Assembly (NCBI GenBank): GCA_032358165.1
Contig: JAALGY010000033.1
Coordinates: 1,922,001-1,986,000 of the forward strand
From: Diplosphaera chodatii
Taxonomy: Eukaryota > Chlorophyta > Trebouxiophyceae > Prasiolales > Stichococcaceae
Length of the DNA: 64,000 bases
Reading direction: 5' to 3'
In this document: positions 36,724 to 50,305 of the stretch, piece by piece
How positions within the stretch are numbered: position 1 is the stretch's first letter
Layout: every line of letters starts with the position of its first letter
Notes under the pieces: model-generated
The model's database searches: none
The model's input: only the letters and a program-made list of their open reading frames with translations
What the model was told of the DNA's origin: nothing
Translations under genes and position numbers: made by a program

Positions 36724-37647
36724 AAGCTGCGGCGCAGCTGCGATAAAGGCGTGAGCTGCTGCTCACAGGGCCGTTCTGCGGCCTGGTGCGGGAGCAGTCT
36801 AGACCCCGGCGCAGTGACACGCTGCCGTCAGGCTGGGCGGAGTTCCAGATGGCGAGCTCAAGCCATCATGCAAAGCCTGGTCGGCCCCATACTGGCCAAG
36901 GGCGCTAGGGGCAAGACCACCCCCAGCGAAACTTTGAGCCAAGCTGTGCGCAGCTGCTGTGGAAACTTTCTGACAGCGTTCGTCAGACACTTCGGGTCTG
37001 GCAGCAGAAGCAAAGATCGAGAAGCTGCCGTTCCCCCCTGCGGTCCTGAGTCAACTGTAGGACCGCGCGTGAGACTTGTGCGCCCTCGCAAAGTGTGGGT
37101 GAAGCTCACGAAAGTGGTCGTCCCACTCTGCAACTCTGATGTCGACGGGAAATTCGAGCAATGTGGCCGCAGGACACGGCAGCAGAATGCAGCGGAAGCA
37201 GTTGGAGAGGTGTCTGACAAGCATGTGACCGACAGTGCGACAGAGTACAACGCATGCGTTGCAAGCATTCTCTTGATGTTCAATAGAGGTTGCTGAGCCG
37301 AGGGAGGTGCCACATGCTATCCGCTGGTCCTGATCATCTGAATCACCCCATTTTGAGACGTAGCATGGCGTCGCCACCCGTGGCGTCAAGCCCACATGTC
37401 CATGAAAAACGATTGCTGAGTAGCAGCATGCAGGCATGCGGGTGTTCCTTGCACCATCGCAGCTTCAGAGCAGCAGGTGGTAATCTTCTTGTATCTGTGC
37501 AGCATATGCTTCCAAATCTGCCAAAAGAAAGGACCATGTATCAGCGCGGCTGACGTCGAACAGCGCTGGACATCACATGCAACTGTCCTGTGGGCATATG
37601 CAGGGCGCCGCAGTCAGTCATATCAACAACGGTCGCGACATGTCCAC
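36724..37647. promoter_or_regulatory. Divergent intergenic region GTE / NOL
   Basis: About 920 bp between divergent genes. It must hold both promoters and probably a 5' exon of NOL encoding its transit peptide. A plus-strand open stretch of about 180 codons (36751-37296) shows no recognisable domain and I do not call it. Confidence 0.35.
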
Positions 37648-39441
37648 ATGTCGGTGGTGGCAGCAGCCGGGCCCACATCACCATACAGCGTCGTCATCAC
37701 GGGATCCACCAAAGGTAGCTACACTGTACAGCAGCAAGCGTCCGCACCTCCATTCGTGCTCGCGGCAATCAGCCTGACTCACGATGGATGCCCCGGCTTT
37801 GCATGTCCATGGAGTACATAACAGCGCAGCATTTTGCAAAGTGCCTTCCCTGGCAGTTTGTGCTCAGCGTGCATGCTCGTATGTCACGTGTGCTTCCAGG
37901 ATGAAGAAGGATGTCAAGCACAGAAATGTGTTAGACCTGAATGTCATTGTCATCGCTACAGCACCACGGACACATCAGAGGCAGCAACATGTCCATTGGT
38001 CACGGCGCCTGGAGTGGACTGATGCGTTCCCTTTGCCAGCATGATCCATGATGGACAGCGGCAGCGATCAGGCGAGCGTCATGCTGGTGGTGCAGGTGTG
38101 GGTCGCGCCCTGGCGTCAGCCTTCTTGGAGGCGGGCGACAATGTGTGTGTTTGCTCGCGCTCAGACGCACGGGTGGCGGAGGCCGTCAAGGGGCTGCAGG
38201 CGGACGCCAAGCGGAAGGGCAGCGGCGGCACAGTCAAAGGCATCGCAGCAAACGTGGCCAAGCCGGCAGATGTCGCGCAGCTTGGCAAGTTCGCGGTGCA
38301 GCAGTTTGGCGGCATCGATCTGTGGATCAACAACGCCGGCAGCAATGCATACAGGTGGCTGCTCGTGCACATTGCTGCACAGCCTGATGCTGGGTCGCAA
38401 ACCATGTCTTTGCCAGTCGTGGCATGACCCGGCTACTTTTGTTTCCAGCTATGTGCCGCTTGCGGAGAACAATGTCCAGGACCTGATCAGCATCGTGGAG
38501 ACCAACACGCTTGGCACCATGCTGTGCTGCAGAGAGGTGCGCTTGTGCCACAGGCATCATGCTGCATGGCAGAACTGCACACTGCGCTGCCACTGAAGGT
38601 GCCATGCCATGTTGCAGGCAATCCGCATCATGCGGGAACAGCCAACAGGAGGCCACATCTTTCTGATGGACGGTGCGCAGCTTGATGCCTGTGTTATGTA
38701 TGTGGTGCATCACTTTGCAGTCGTGGCGTCCAGGCATGTGCACTTCGTGAGTGCGGATTGCAGGGGCGGGTGCTGACGGCGGCGCCACACCGCGGTTTGC
38801 AGCATACGGCAGCACCAAGCGTGGACTGGCGCAGTTCCAGAAGAGCCTCAGTGCTGAGCTGAAGCTGCAAAACCTCAGCAATGTCCACATACACAACCTC
38901 AGCCCAGGCATGGTTACAACAGGTACAACTTCGCTCTTGTGGGTCTTAGATCTATTTCAGCTGCAGCACCCTGAGTTGGGTTTTGCCGGCGAAGGTGGCT
39001 AATGCTTATGGCAATGCTGGCTGCAGAGTTACTGATGGCAGGGGCAGACTCGTCAAAGGTGTCCAGGTGTGTCCCCTTTCTTGTGTGTGTTGTCTGATGG
39101 GGGATGTACACACCTGCAATGGTCACATCAGGTCAGTGCCCGCCCCTCACCGCAGGTTCTTCATCAACTGCCTGGCAGAGAAAGCGGAAGACGTGGCACA
39201 ACTGTTGGTGCCTCAGATCCGAAAGGTGCTCATGTGCTCCAATGCCAATAGCATCTGGCTGACAACACTACATGCCAACCAAGGAACGTGCCAAAAGACG
39301 CCGCATGATGTGCAGGTGCCGGAAGAAAGTTCTGGCAAGTCTGTATACATCCGCGCGCTTACCAAGCCGAAGGCATACGGTCAAATCATACAACGATTGC
39401 TTACGGGGGCACGGAAAAGCCGATTCGTGCCCGAGCAGTAA
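37648..39441 (+). CDS. NOL: Chlorophyll b reductase NOL (NYC1-like SDR)
   Basis: This plastid short-chain dehydrogenase reduces chlorophyll b to 7-hydroxymethyl chlorophyll a, the step before HCAR. The first clear exon reads MSVVAAAGPTSPYSVVITGS and ends TKG. It joins VGRALASAFLEAGDNVCVCS in phase to give the TGSTKGVGRA cofactor motif. Next are GIAANVAKPADVAQLGKFAV, then GGIDLWINNAGSNAY with the structural NNAG, and DLISIVETNTLGTMLCCREA. The active site is FAAYGSTKRGLAQFQKSLSA with Tyr-x3-Lys, followed by NVHIHNLSPGMVTT. The C-terminal exons read FFINCLAEKAEDVAQLLVPQ, then KSVYIRALTKPKAYGQIIQR, ending RKSRFVPEQ. No N-terminal membrane helices are seen, which favours NOL over NYC1. The transit peptide probably lies in an upstream exon, since the first in-frame ATG leaves a very short leader. 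Confidence 0.9.
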
Positions 39442-39711
39442 CAGCTTGTAATGATGCAGACAATTGATTTGTGGTTTACATAAGTTGGGAGAGGGCGCAA
39501 TCGCTGATTACGATGCTGTCAAGCATGTCATGCCCTTCCCACTGCTAGTCCTGCAGGTAGTTATGGCCCTGTTGACATGTGTGCAAAGGACGTGTACGCA
39601 GCTGCATCTGTTTTTCCAAGTGCACAGGCCGCGCCGACAGTGTGTGGCTCCTGAATTCTAGGGCGACCCATATCAAGTGCCCGGCCCTTGTATGCCCCGC
39701 AGGTTGCCTGA

Positions 39712-41570
39712 TCAGTATACCCTGCTCTGCTGCACAGGTGGACCATCGCCCGGCACTGGTGCTGGCTGCTTCCGTGACAGCAAGTGCTGTGCTCTGCTCT
39801 CCTCCATGGAGTACTGCTCGTGAGGCCACACCAGCTGCATGTCCGGCCCAGCAGGTGGTGCTGCCTGCGGCGGCAACTGCGTCTGCTGCAGCGCTGCATT
39901 GTGCTGGTGGAGCCCATCTGCTGGCTGCTGCTGCACTGCTGCTGGCAACAGTTGTGGAGGCTGCTGTGCTGACACGCCTGGTTGCTGTTGCGGCAATCCA
40001 TTGGTCTGCTGCTGGTGATGCTGCCCGCTCGATTGGATCTGCGGCGGTACACCGCTGCGTGCTCCTGAAGAAGTGAGGATAACAGGCAGCTCGGATACAT
40101 GTCGTCACAACCAGTGCAAGACACCCGTGGCAGTCGGGACCTTCTGGTGTCGGTAAGCTTACCTGGCGGTGGCTGCTCACTGCTGGCGATTGGGAACAGC
40201 GGCCCATCTGTGTTGCTGACAGGCGGTTGCAATGCCTGCGCCGGCGGCTGCTGCAGTGGCACTGGCGCGTGCTGCTGCAGCGGCACGGCACCCAGAGGCG
40301 TCGGTGTGGCTGATGGCGGCATGCCGCCTGGCTGCTGCCGCTGAAGGCTGGATGGCGGCAACGCTGGCGGCGGAAAGCCGTACGGCAGCTGCGGCGGCAT
40401 GTACCCGGGCGGTGGCATGCCATAGCCCATACTGCAGCATCAGCAGCCTCACATACCTCACGTATCCAGTACCAGCACCCGCAAGTGCCGCACACACATG
40501 GGGCAACATACTCGCAAACCTCCGGCAGCCTCATGCTCGACTCAGGCGTCACTCACTGTGGGTGCATCATGTAGGGCGGCGGCGCATGCTGCGGCGGGCC
40601 CTGCACATGCGGGTACTGCCCGGGCACACCGCCAGGCACCCCGTGCGGGTGCATGCCTGGTGCCAGCGGCGGGTCACCCAGCCTTTGCGCCTTTGCAGCG
40701 GGGCCACCTGCACACCCATGACGATGAGTGTCAAGCCATGCACCCATCCACCAATGCGGACCACCTGACTGATACAGCACCACTATCATAGGCTGAATAG
40801 ATGAGCTGCTTACCGTCCGGCACTGCTTCTCCCGGCTTCATACCTAAGTAGAAACAGATGCTGATCAACCGTGACTTCGTGTACACACTGCAATGACTTC
40901 GTCGTACACACTGCAAACGTCTGACCGGAGCTAGCAAACACATCATACAGCATCGAACAGTCTGGTTACCATCCGGAACGCCCGCCATGCCAAAGATCTC
41001 CCAGTCCATCGAATCCCGCTCTGGCTTGGCATTCGGCACCCTGTAGGATTGCAGAAGAGCCTCATTAGCCTGCACGTGCTCATGCTTGGACAGGCAGACA
41101 CCATATGGTCAGCAGCACGGTGCAGGAGCGGCGGGGGGACTCACGTCTTGACGTCGATCTTGTGCACCTGATACATGTGTATCGCCATGCCGCTCGAGGA
41201 GTGCAGCTTCTTGTTGCACTCGCTGCACCGCCAATGCTTCCCTGCATGTAGCGTGCCGACTAAACAGCATGATGTAGCACGCAGCAGATCGTGGCACAGG
41301 TGGACCAGGTGCATGCCGCTCGCCTTTCTGATGGAGGATCAGGGTTGTTTCATCGCTGAACACGCGGTCACAGTAGAAGCAGAAGATGACCTCCTTCTCC
41401 TGCAGAGGACATGCCTCTCAAGTTGCACGTGGCTGCATGTGTGCGGCTTGCCGCACTAGTGCAGATTGGCTTCCTGCCCTCAGCCACCTTAGCAGCAATC
41501 AGCGTTCCTAACCCACTGAACGCGCCAGGGCCACAGCCACCTTTTGAGCTGATTTGCGTTTCCGGACCAT
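39712..41570 (-). CDS. BuGZ/ZNF207/SUF4-type C2H2 zinc-finger protein
   Basis: Animal BuGZ binds microtubules and Bub3. The plant relative SUF4 is a transcription regulator. The start MVRKRKSAQK at 41570 is the basic leader. The next exon reads FCFYCDRVFSDETTLILHQK, zinc finger 1. It joins through an apparent GC-AG intron (41242-41323) to GKHWRCSECNKKLHSSSGMA, IHMYQVHKIDVK, zinc finger 2. Then VPNAKPERDSMDWEIFGMAG..PDGMKPGE is the invariant linker. The rest is P/G/Q/M-rich and low in complexity, as in all family members. The C-terminal motif MQLVWPHEQYSMEESRAQHL matches the conserved LVW-DE-SMEERRA end. The stop is at 39712. Confidence 0.9.
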
Positions 41571-42363
41571 CGTAGCCAAGGCGGGCTGGGACCCGGGACG
41601 CTTGCAAGCCGGGGGGCCGTGTCCGCTGCTGCTCGGAGGCACAGCGCCGCGGTGCCGCTCGCAGCCTTGGCTATGCAGTCGAGTTCTGTGTGAGACAGCA
41701 CGTGCGGTGTGTGCATGCAGTCTGCAGCGCTGCAGGCCTGCAAACCTTCGAAGTCCCCACTCAAGGGGTCCAAACAATGTAACAAACCTGTCGTCCGAGG
41801 CACGCCCCTGTAGCCAAATGCCATCGCAAGTCTCGGACATGCCCAAGGTGTGTCGCGGAGGCCCGGTCGCGTGAGTGCCTTCGGAATTGCTGCTGGACAG
41901 ATCCGGACGACGTTCTTTCGCATTCATATTGGCGTGCTTTGTGCGAGCGAATCGCCAATGGCCCGCGTGACCCACAATTGAAGCTGGCCCCTGCTATGAC
42001 CCCTGATGCTAGCAGCAGGGCTGAAGCGGAGCCGACCATGATGCACAAAAAGTTACAGCGGATCTCCAGTGCCTCCCGCGCTCAGGGTGGGCCGCCGTCT
42101 GAACTGTCTTTGTATGAGGTTTGCATCCACAAATGGGTGTACGCATGATCCTTCATCAAGCAGACGACTGTCTCAAGGCCGCTGGAGCATCTTGAGACCG
42201 TGAATTCAATATTACTGTCTTTTGTTGCGTGTCGCTGTCAGAACCTTTCGTCCGATGCTGGCTGTGCTGCACTGTCGCTATCGTGCAGCAGCGGCAGCAG
42301 CTGATGTTTAAATGTTCAGCACGGCACAGCTGCCAGCCCATGAACACTCAAAGTAGTCCACTC
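41571..42363. promoter_or_regulatory. Divergent intergenic region BuGZ / CAMK kinase
   Basis: About 790 bp between divergent starts. The kinase frame stays open upstream to an ATG at 42304, so its N terminus could be up to 20 residues longer. No other coding motif was recognised. Confidence 0.35.
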
Positions 42364-44081
<1,718 letters not shown>

Positions 44082-44388
44082 CAGGCTTGCATGAGGTGCA
44101 AGTAGACATGCCAGAGCTGTGGCTGCCTGCCGGCAAGAAACGCAGTACAGCAGTGAGCATCAGCTGGGTAGTCGATTGCCACTTGTGTTGCTACGATGGT
44201 GCTGTCAGACTCCCAACACCTGGCGCTGCCGCCATGATGTGGCACCATTCTGCTAGTTGTTTAGGCAGGTCGAACAGAGACTTCAACCGAACAAACTTTT
44301 AGGCGGTTGGTGCGGCGGCTGAACGTGCAGCCTGATTGACTTGCACCAAGCGCGCGGTTGTAGCGCACCATGGCAGGGCTGCATCCCG
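44082..44388. other. Convergent intergenic region kinase / TatB
   Basis: 307 bp of 3' flanking DNA. Nothing recognised. Confidence 0.35.
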
Positions 44389-45606
44389 CTATGCTGGCGT
44401 GTCACTACCGACATCCCGCAAAGCTTGCCGTAGCACGCGTCTGCCCTGCTCTGTTTGCAAGAAGGCCGAGAAGCCCGCCGCCACGCTGTCCTGTACACCA
44501 TCGTCCGGAGGTATGTATCCCGATGCTGTTCCTGCAGCAGAAAGCTTGTCCAGTTTTGACTGTTCACCCTTCTGGATCGTAGAACAGCACTGCAAGCTGA
44601 AAGCGGGTTTCACAGCACAAACGCTAGCACAGACTTGCCTACAAAAAGACTGCCCAACAGCAGGGCGTAGGCTCACTGCGATCGCAGCAAGATGCGCACG
44701 TTCCGGAGGCGTGTATGCTGGAGCTGTGGCGTCACGCTGCAGCGCTGGCGCATACTGCCCTGCTGGGACGTCGAACAGTGCCTGATATGCTGCATAAGCC
44801 GCCGAGTCAAACGAAGCATCACCCACCAGCTGATCGACGGCTTTGGATCCCTGGGCGCCCATTGCAAAGTGCAGGCTGTTGAGCGCTGGGAGCGGCACTG
44901 CCTTGCCCACAGATGCAGGTGCGGCACGTCCTGGTAGCTGCAGGCCGTGTGCCGCTTTTGCTGCGCCTTGAGTCATCTGATGCTGACCAGAAGCCGCTGA
45001 CCGTGCCTGCTGCTGTTCTTGCCGCTGCTGCTGCTGCTGATGCCAACCAGCTGTTGTTGCGGCATCCAAAGATCTGCAGAGTGCTGGTCAGCTTGTTACT
45101 TTGTGTTACTGTATCGGGTTTCAGTGGCAGAGCCCCCATGGCATATGCTGCAGCCACCTGCTGTGCACGGTGCGCGGCACGACGCCGCGGCGCAGCTCCT
45201 CCCTGATCGTCTCCAGTTGCAGCATGGTGCCTTGTACATCTTTGTGCAGCTGCGCAACAGAAATTTTGTTCGTTTCATGCCTGTCTGTGCTGCTTCAGGA
45301 GAACCGTGTAGCAGACACGATACACGCGCTAAGTCACCGTTGCTAGCTCTGCACTGTCGGTGAACACGGCGAAGCGCTGCCTGGCGACCGACAGCAGGCC
45401 GGCCGCCCGACCAGTCAAGCCCCCGACCGTGCTGGCAATGCTAATGAGGTCTCTGCGGCCTGCGCACGGCAACAACTGGGAGTTGGGATTCCCGCGCGCA
45501 CCCAGATAACATCTACAGCACGTTGTTAAGGTCTGTACCCACCTAGCACAGCAGCGCCGACGCCGATGATGACGACAAGTTCACCGTAGCTGATGCCAAA
45601 GACCAT
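44389..45606 (-). CDS. Mitochondrial-type TatB-like twin-arginine translocase subunit
   Basis: TatB proteins work with TatC to move folded proteins. Exon 1 (45606-45543) encodes MVFGISYGELVVIIGVGAAV, then L. It joins in phase at Gly to RRDLISIASTVGGLTGRAVG, LLSVARQRFAVF. The pattern GISYGEL, one membrane helix, a Gly/Pro hinge and an amphipathic helix RLTGRAVGY/L.LARGQF matches plant mitochondrial TatB (mTATB) more closely than plastid Tha4/Hcf106. There is no presequence, as in the Arabidopsis protein by my recollection. Later exons give VQGTMLQLETIREELRRGVV, a Q-rich linker, then NSLHFAMGAQGSKAVDQLVG and YIPPDDGVQDSVAAGFSAFL, ending LRDVGSDTPA. Middle exon borders are approximate. Confidence 0.75.
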
Positions 45607-46067
45607 CGGATGAGAATGTCAGTGAGGCGCACTAGCGCTCAATGCGACATGCTGGCGCAGACTCTGTGGACAACTCCTGATGCAGTGCAGGCTTCCTGAA
45701 ATCTATCGAAAGCTTTTCAGTGCAGTGAAGAAGGGCGAGGGGAGCGCTAGCAGGGGCATACGACGAGTGGGCGTGATGCCAGCGTGCCACACTGCAACTG
45801 GGTGGTGAATCAGGTAACCCTGGCAAGTGGGAAGCACTGACAATTTCAGCTGAACTGTCACTACCCACCCTGCGGGAAACCGGATTCACCTTCCCCTTGC
45901 CACTGTGACATCCATACATGATGCCACGTTCTGACATCCCCTGATACCACCAGACAGCAGCCAGCGACAAGCTCTACCCTCTGCCAACTGCCACTGTGCG
46001 GATGCCTCACGACTGGAGTGTAGTGTGCACATGCGCGACCAGGGTGCACAGCATGACGTGCAAGCCG
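45607..46067. other. Intergenic region TatB / PQBP1
   Basis: Both neighbours are on the minus strand, so this holds the TatB promoter and the PQBP1 3' UTR. Nothing else was recognised. Confidence 0.35.
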
Positions 46068-48311
46068 TCACATGCCAGTCGGCCCAATGCTGCCGCCAGT
46101 CGCAGATGCCATCGCCTTCTGGTTTGACCGCAGGACGGCAGAGGGACTTGGGTATGGGCGGCTCTGGAACAGCGGGCCGGATGCGGTGGTGTCCGCTGCG
46201 GTGGGCTGGAAGCCCTCCAGACCGCTGGTCCACCCGCCGCGCGGCGCGTCCGAGTAGGCCGACGGGTCCATCGGGTCCAGCTCCTCCTTCTGCCGGGCGT
46301 CCGCGCGGCTGCGGTGCCGCGCCGCCTGCTCCGCCTGTATGCGCTCCAGCCGGCTGCCGCCCTTGCCGCCACCGGGCTGTTCGGCTGGAGCGGCTCTGGA
46401 GCTGGGCGGCGGGCCGCCAGGGGCCACTGCCGCGCCCGCAGCCGGCCGTGCAGCCGCCCCAGCCCCTGGAGCCGCAGGATGCCGCTCCTGCGGTGCATGC
46501 CAGGAGGGAACTGCAGCAGCCGTTGCGGGCCCGACAAGGGAGCAAGTTGCCGCACTGGTGCCGAACTGCACAGCATCAGCACACTGTACGCACCGTCAGG
46601 CCGGCGTCTCTGTAATAGCCAAGGCCCTTGTCGCCCATGGCAAAGTAGTAGCCAGGGCGGGCGCCTGCAAACGCGGCTGATGGCTGGAAGGCCGCACTGC
46701 TCTGCGGTGTGGTCGGCCCTGCGCGCCCAGGAACCCAGTCAGCTGGCGCTCAGAAAGAGATGAATCTGGGCGCTGACAACAACACGCAATACGTTTTCCA
46801 CCACTCACCCCCCGGTCGCTGCCACTGCCGCACGCCCGTGCTGGCGTTGTAGTAGTAAGCGGTGCCGGAGCGCGGGTCGGTGCCCTCTGCCCAGCCGGCC
46901 GGCAGCGGCGGAGTGGCCTCTGTGGCAGGGCGCTGCCAGGTGCGCTCGCCTGTTGAGGCGTTGTAGAAGTAGGTCATGTTGTGCCGCGTGTCCAGCGCCG
47001 CGGCCCAGCCCGATGGCAGGCCACCTGACACAGCGAGCACCACATGGCACCCATCACGGGAGCTCTCCAGTGGTGCAAGGCAGCGACAGTAGGTACATGG
47101 TCCTTGACACAGACCCAGCACGCGACACATGAGCGCGTTCGAGGCTCCTCTGGCAAGTGCAGCGCCATTGCCGACCCTCACTTTGGGGCCCTGACGCCAG
47201 TGGTGCAGAGGGAGGCTGAGCTGCGGGGGTGCCATTTGGGACTGCCGGCTCGTCGCCCGCTTGTGGTGCTGAGCCGCCAGAATCGCGCGGGACATCCGCA
47301 TCGTTGCTGGCTGCTGCTGCAGCTGCGATGCCACGCGCCTGCAGCCGCCTCAACAGCGCGGGCGGCAGCGCCTTCTTTCCAGCAGCTGCTGCGCCGCCGT
47401 CTGGCACAACACACCACATTGCACCGTGACTCCGTCAATAGGAGCGACAGTAACGAGCTGTAACTGCCACTGCAAAACTTGTGAGCGTAGCAGCGCAGGC
47501 TAGGGGAGCAGTGTCACCTGCAGGCGGTGGCTGCACACTGTCGTTCAGCACCGGCTTTGAGGAATATGATGGCCTGGCCGCAGGGCGCGCCTTGACCACA
47601 GCAGCGGAAGCGGCCATGTGGCCTGCTGCATCGGCAAATGGCGCCAGGGGCGCTGGAGTAGGGACGACTGCAGGCGGCTGCATGGGCGGGGGCTGCGGTT
47701 GGACAGGCTGCACCTGGTGTGCTGCCTGTGCAGGGGGCAGCGCGGGCTGCGCCACCTGGTCAGCCTGGCGCGCGGCGATGCTCGCCAGCACCGCGCTCTG
47801 CGGTTGGTAGCCTGTCCAGTCGCCTGTGCCACGCTCGTGCAGGTGCTGCTGCTGTCCTGCTGCTTGCTGCCCAAATGTGTTGCGCGCCTCGGAACGCATC
47901 ATGAGCAGGCGCTCCTGCAGCCAGCATGGGCGTCTGCCACCAGCACACGCTGTCTGTAACGAACCAGGACCTTGCGCACAGTCGCAGAACACCCTTGACT
48001 TCCAGCACAGCGAGTCGCAGCGTCTGACGCACTTTGAAGTGGGCACCATAACGATCGGCGTCGCCCTCGCCCTCATCCAGCGGCCGCTTGCGCGCGTTGC
48101 CAACCGCCAGCTGCTCGCGGGCGGTCGCCTCCTGCTCGGCCAGCACAGCCGCTAGAGCGGCGGCATCCACCTCGGCATGATACGTTGGAGGCTGCTGTTG
48201 GGGTGGCCGCAGCGGCGCCTGTGCCGTGGGCGGAGGCCCGGGTGGTGGGCGTGGGGGCCCTGGCGGGCGCCTGGGCGGCGGCGGCAGCGCAGCATTACTC
48301 GCGTCGGCCAT
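46068..48311 (-). CDS. PQBP1: PQBP1 homologue with tandem WW domains
   Basis: PQBP1 is a nuclear spliceosome-associated protein that binds proline-rich partners through WW domains and the U5-15K protein through its C terminus. The start [20 protein letters not shown] opens a long P-rich segment, then [20 protein letters not shown] and [13 protein letters not shown]-rich exons follow. WW1 is [20 protein letters not shown] then ERTWQRP. WW2 is [20 protein letters not shown] then VRQWQRP. A short exon has [15 protein letters not shown]. The C-terminal exon contains [20 protein letters not shown] and [17 protein letters not shown], then [20 protein letters not shown] and VLRSNQ. This is the DPMDPSSYSDAPRG...GPLFQQRPYPSPGAVLR signature of PQBP1. 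The stop is at 46068. Human PQBP1 has one WW domain. Confidence 0.92.
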
Positions 48312-48688
48312 TTTGAGCCCGCGGTCTGAGCGGGTGTGCGCTCTAGCTGTGTGACTGCCACCTTGAACTGCAGGCACTCAACGATTCTGCATGCACTGGA
48401 CTTGGGTTACGTGGGTACTGTGGATCAAATGATCAGCCACGGCAGGGCTGCAGGCTGATACTGAGCAGCTGAACCTGCCCGAAGTGTGCGAGGAACTCTC
48501 GGTGCGTGCGCATGGAACAGTGAAGCAGATTTCCCATCTGGTGACCGAAGGGGTTTATCAAACCGTCCCGAACCCGTCCAATCAGACATGCTTCGAAAGG
48601 GTCGGCGGCCCGAAAGATTAGGTGCAGCTTGAGGAGCGGTCATCAAGCACTGCTGCTGCACTGTGGTATATCGATGATGATTACTGAA
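48312..48688. other. Intergenic region PQBP1 / CTU1
   Basis: 377 bp holding the PQBP1 promoter and CTU1 3' UTR (both minus). Nothing recognised. Confidence 0.35.
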
Positions 48689-50305
48689 TCACGTTGCTTC
48701 AGTCTCCGCACTTGTTGCATCCTGCTTAGTGCGCCTGATGCCAAGTCCCGGCAGCCCACGGTTGAGGCCTTCCAGCAAGGTGCAAGCTTTGCACACTTTC
48801 TGTGGACAACACACAGAGTGGTCACGGACGGCTGGTGCGACTGCAGGATGACCATGCCACCAAGTGGTACCGTCGACTCCTGCGCAGGCACCCACCTGGC
48901 TGGTCATGTATCCGCAGCGAGTGCATGCCTTGGGAAGGGCAGCAGGCACGCTGCCGCTGGTGTCCTGTGCGAAGCGGAGCTCGGAGGCTGCCTGAATGAT
49001 GTCCAGGATAGCGCGAGGTCGCACGGACTCCAAGTCCTGCAGACGGGGAGGTTGCCGGCCGTGCAAACCACAGCGAGGTCACGTGAGCATGAGGGATGCA
49101 TGCCGCTCGTCATTCAGCTGCAATAACAGGCTCAGATCAGGGTGGCGTTGTCCAGTGCGCACCTTGATGTATGTGCGGGCGAAGCCGCGCGCCGCAAATG
49201 GAGCGTACAAGCACTCCGTGGAGAAGTACAGCAGCCGCTTGAAGTGCGCATACATCACAATCTCCTTCTCGAAGCAGTGCTTGAGCGGCTTGCTGCGCGG
49301 CAGCGGCCCACCCTCACCCGTGGTGCTGGCTGTGCAGCGCGACAGCCTGTGTTGTGCACAGCTCCACTCATTGGAGGCCAAAGCTCCACGCACTGCAGTC
49401 CAGCGCTGTACTTGGGGTCCTGCTGCACAATTACTGCGGTAGAGCACCGACCTGGGGACGTCGCCGCGCAAGAAGTTGAGCATCACTGTCTCTGCAATGT
49501 CGTCCGCATTGTGCCCCGTCACGATGCGGTCGGCCCGTGCGAACACGGCGCCGCGGTCCAGGGCCTGCCGTCGCAGCACGCCGCAGTACGTGCAGTTGTT
49601 CTTCGTGCCAATCTGCCGCACGATCTCGTCCATGGACCAGCCGTACAGCTGTTTGTAGGACACCACCGTGAGGGGGATGCCGTACTGCGCAAGGGAGGGC
49701 ACAGGTGAGTATACTGTTGTCAACAGGCCTGGGCGCCGGTTGGTGGTGGCGACCAAATGAAGTGAGGCACACCTCAATCTCAGTTTGGGCGACTGTCTCC
49801 AGGGAGTCATCTCTGTACCCGCTGATGCCCTCGTCGATGGACAACAGGAACAGCTCCCAGCCGGCGCTATCAGGCAAGCAGCAGAAATGGTTGTCATGTG
49901 CGAGCAGTCCAATCATAATGACACGCGCTGCAGCACAACAATGGGCACGAGTGGCGATTCAGGGGTTGCATGACCCACTCGTAGCGCTTGTTCAGCGTTG
50001 TGAGGACGTGCGCCAGCACAGTGGAGTCCTTGCCGCCGGACGCGCCAATCGCAATGCGTTCGCCGCGACGCAACAGCTGCTCTTGTACAATCTCGCTGTA
50101 GACCTCCTCCTCGAAAGCTGTGAAGAAGCACTCCCGGCACAACTGCGGGAGTATGCCGAGAACGTTGGGTGGTGGGCACCACCTTGGCGTACCATGCGCC
50201 GTCAACTACCTCGCATCATCATTATTGGCGCACCAGCAACCCTGACGCGGCACGTCGGAGCACCGCCTTATGGGTGCCGCAGGTGCTGCATAGCCTCGCT
50301 GGCAT
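48689..50305 (-). CDS. CTU1: Cytosolic tRNA 2-thiolation protein 1 (NCS6/CTU1)
   Basis: This enzyme transfers sulfur to wobble uridine 34 of tRNA-Lys, -Glu and -Gln. The start ATG at 50305 gives [20 protein letters not shown], matching the family zinc motif CxxCG..AVLRRPKTG. The next exon reads [20 protein letters not shown], followed by the PP-loop ATP site [20 protein letters not shown]. Then [40 protein letters not shown], and [18 protein letters not shown] with catalytic cysteines. Next come [40 protein letters not shown], and [20 protein letters not shown]. The C-terminal exons carry [30 protein letters not shown], and [20 protein letters not shown]. All expected motifs are present. It is divergent from the MYB gene. 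Confidence 0.95.

Noticed and set aside
36751..37296. 181-codon plus-strand open frame between GTE and NOL
   Set aside because: No recognisable domain, and an antisense frame of similar length overlaps it. It is more likely promoter DNA of two divergent genes.
37648..39441. NYC1 in place of NOL
   Set aside because: No N-terminal membrane helices are visible and the SDR size fits NOL. An unseen upstream exon could still change this.
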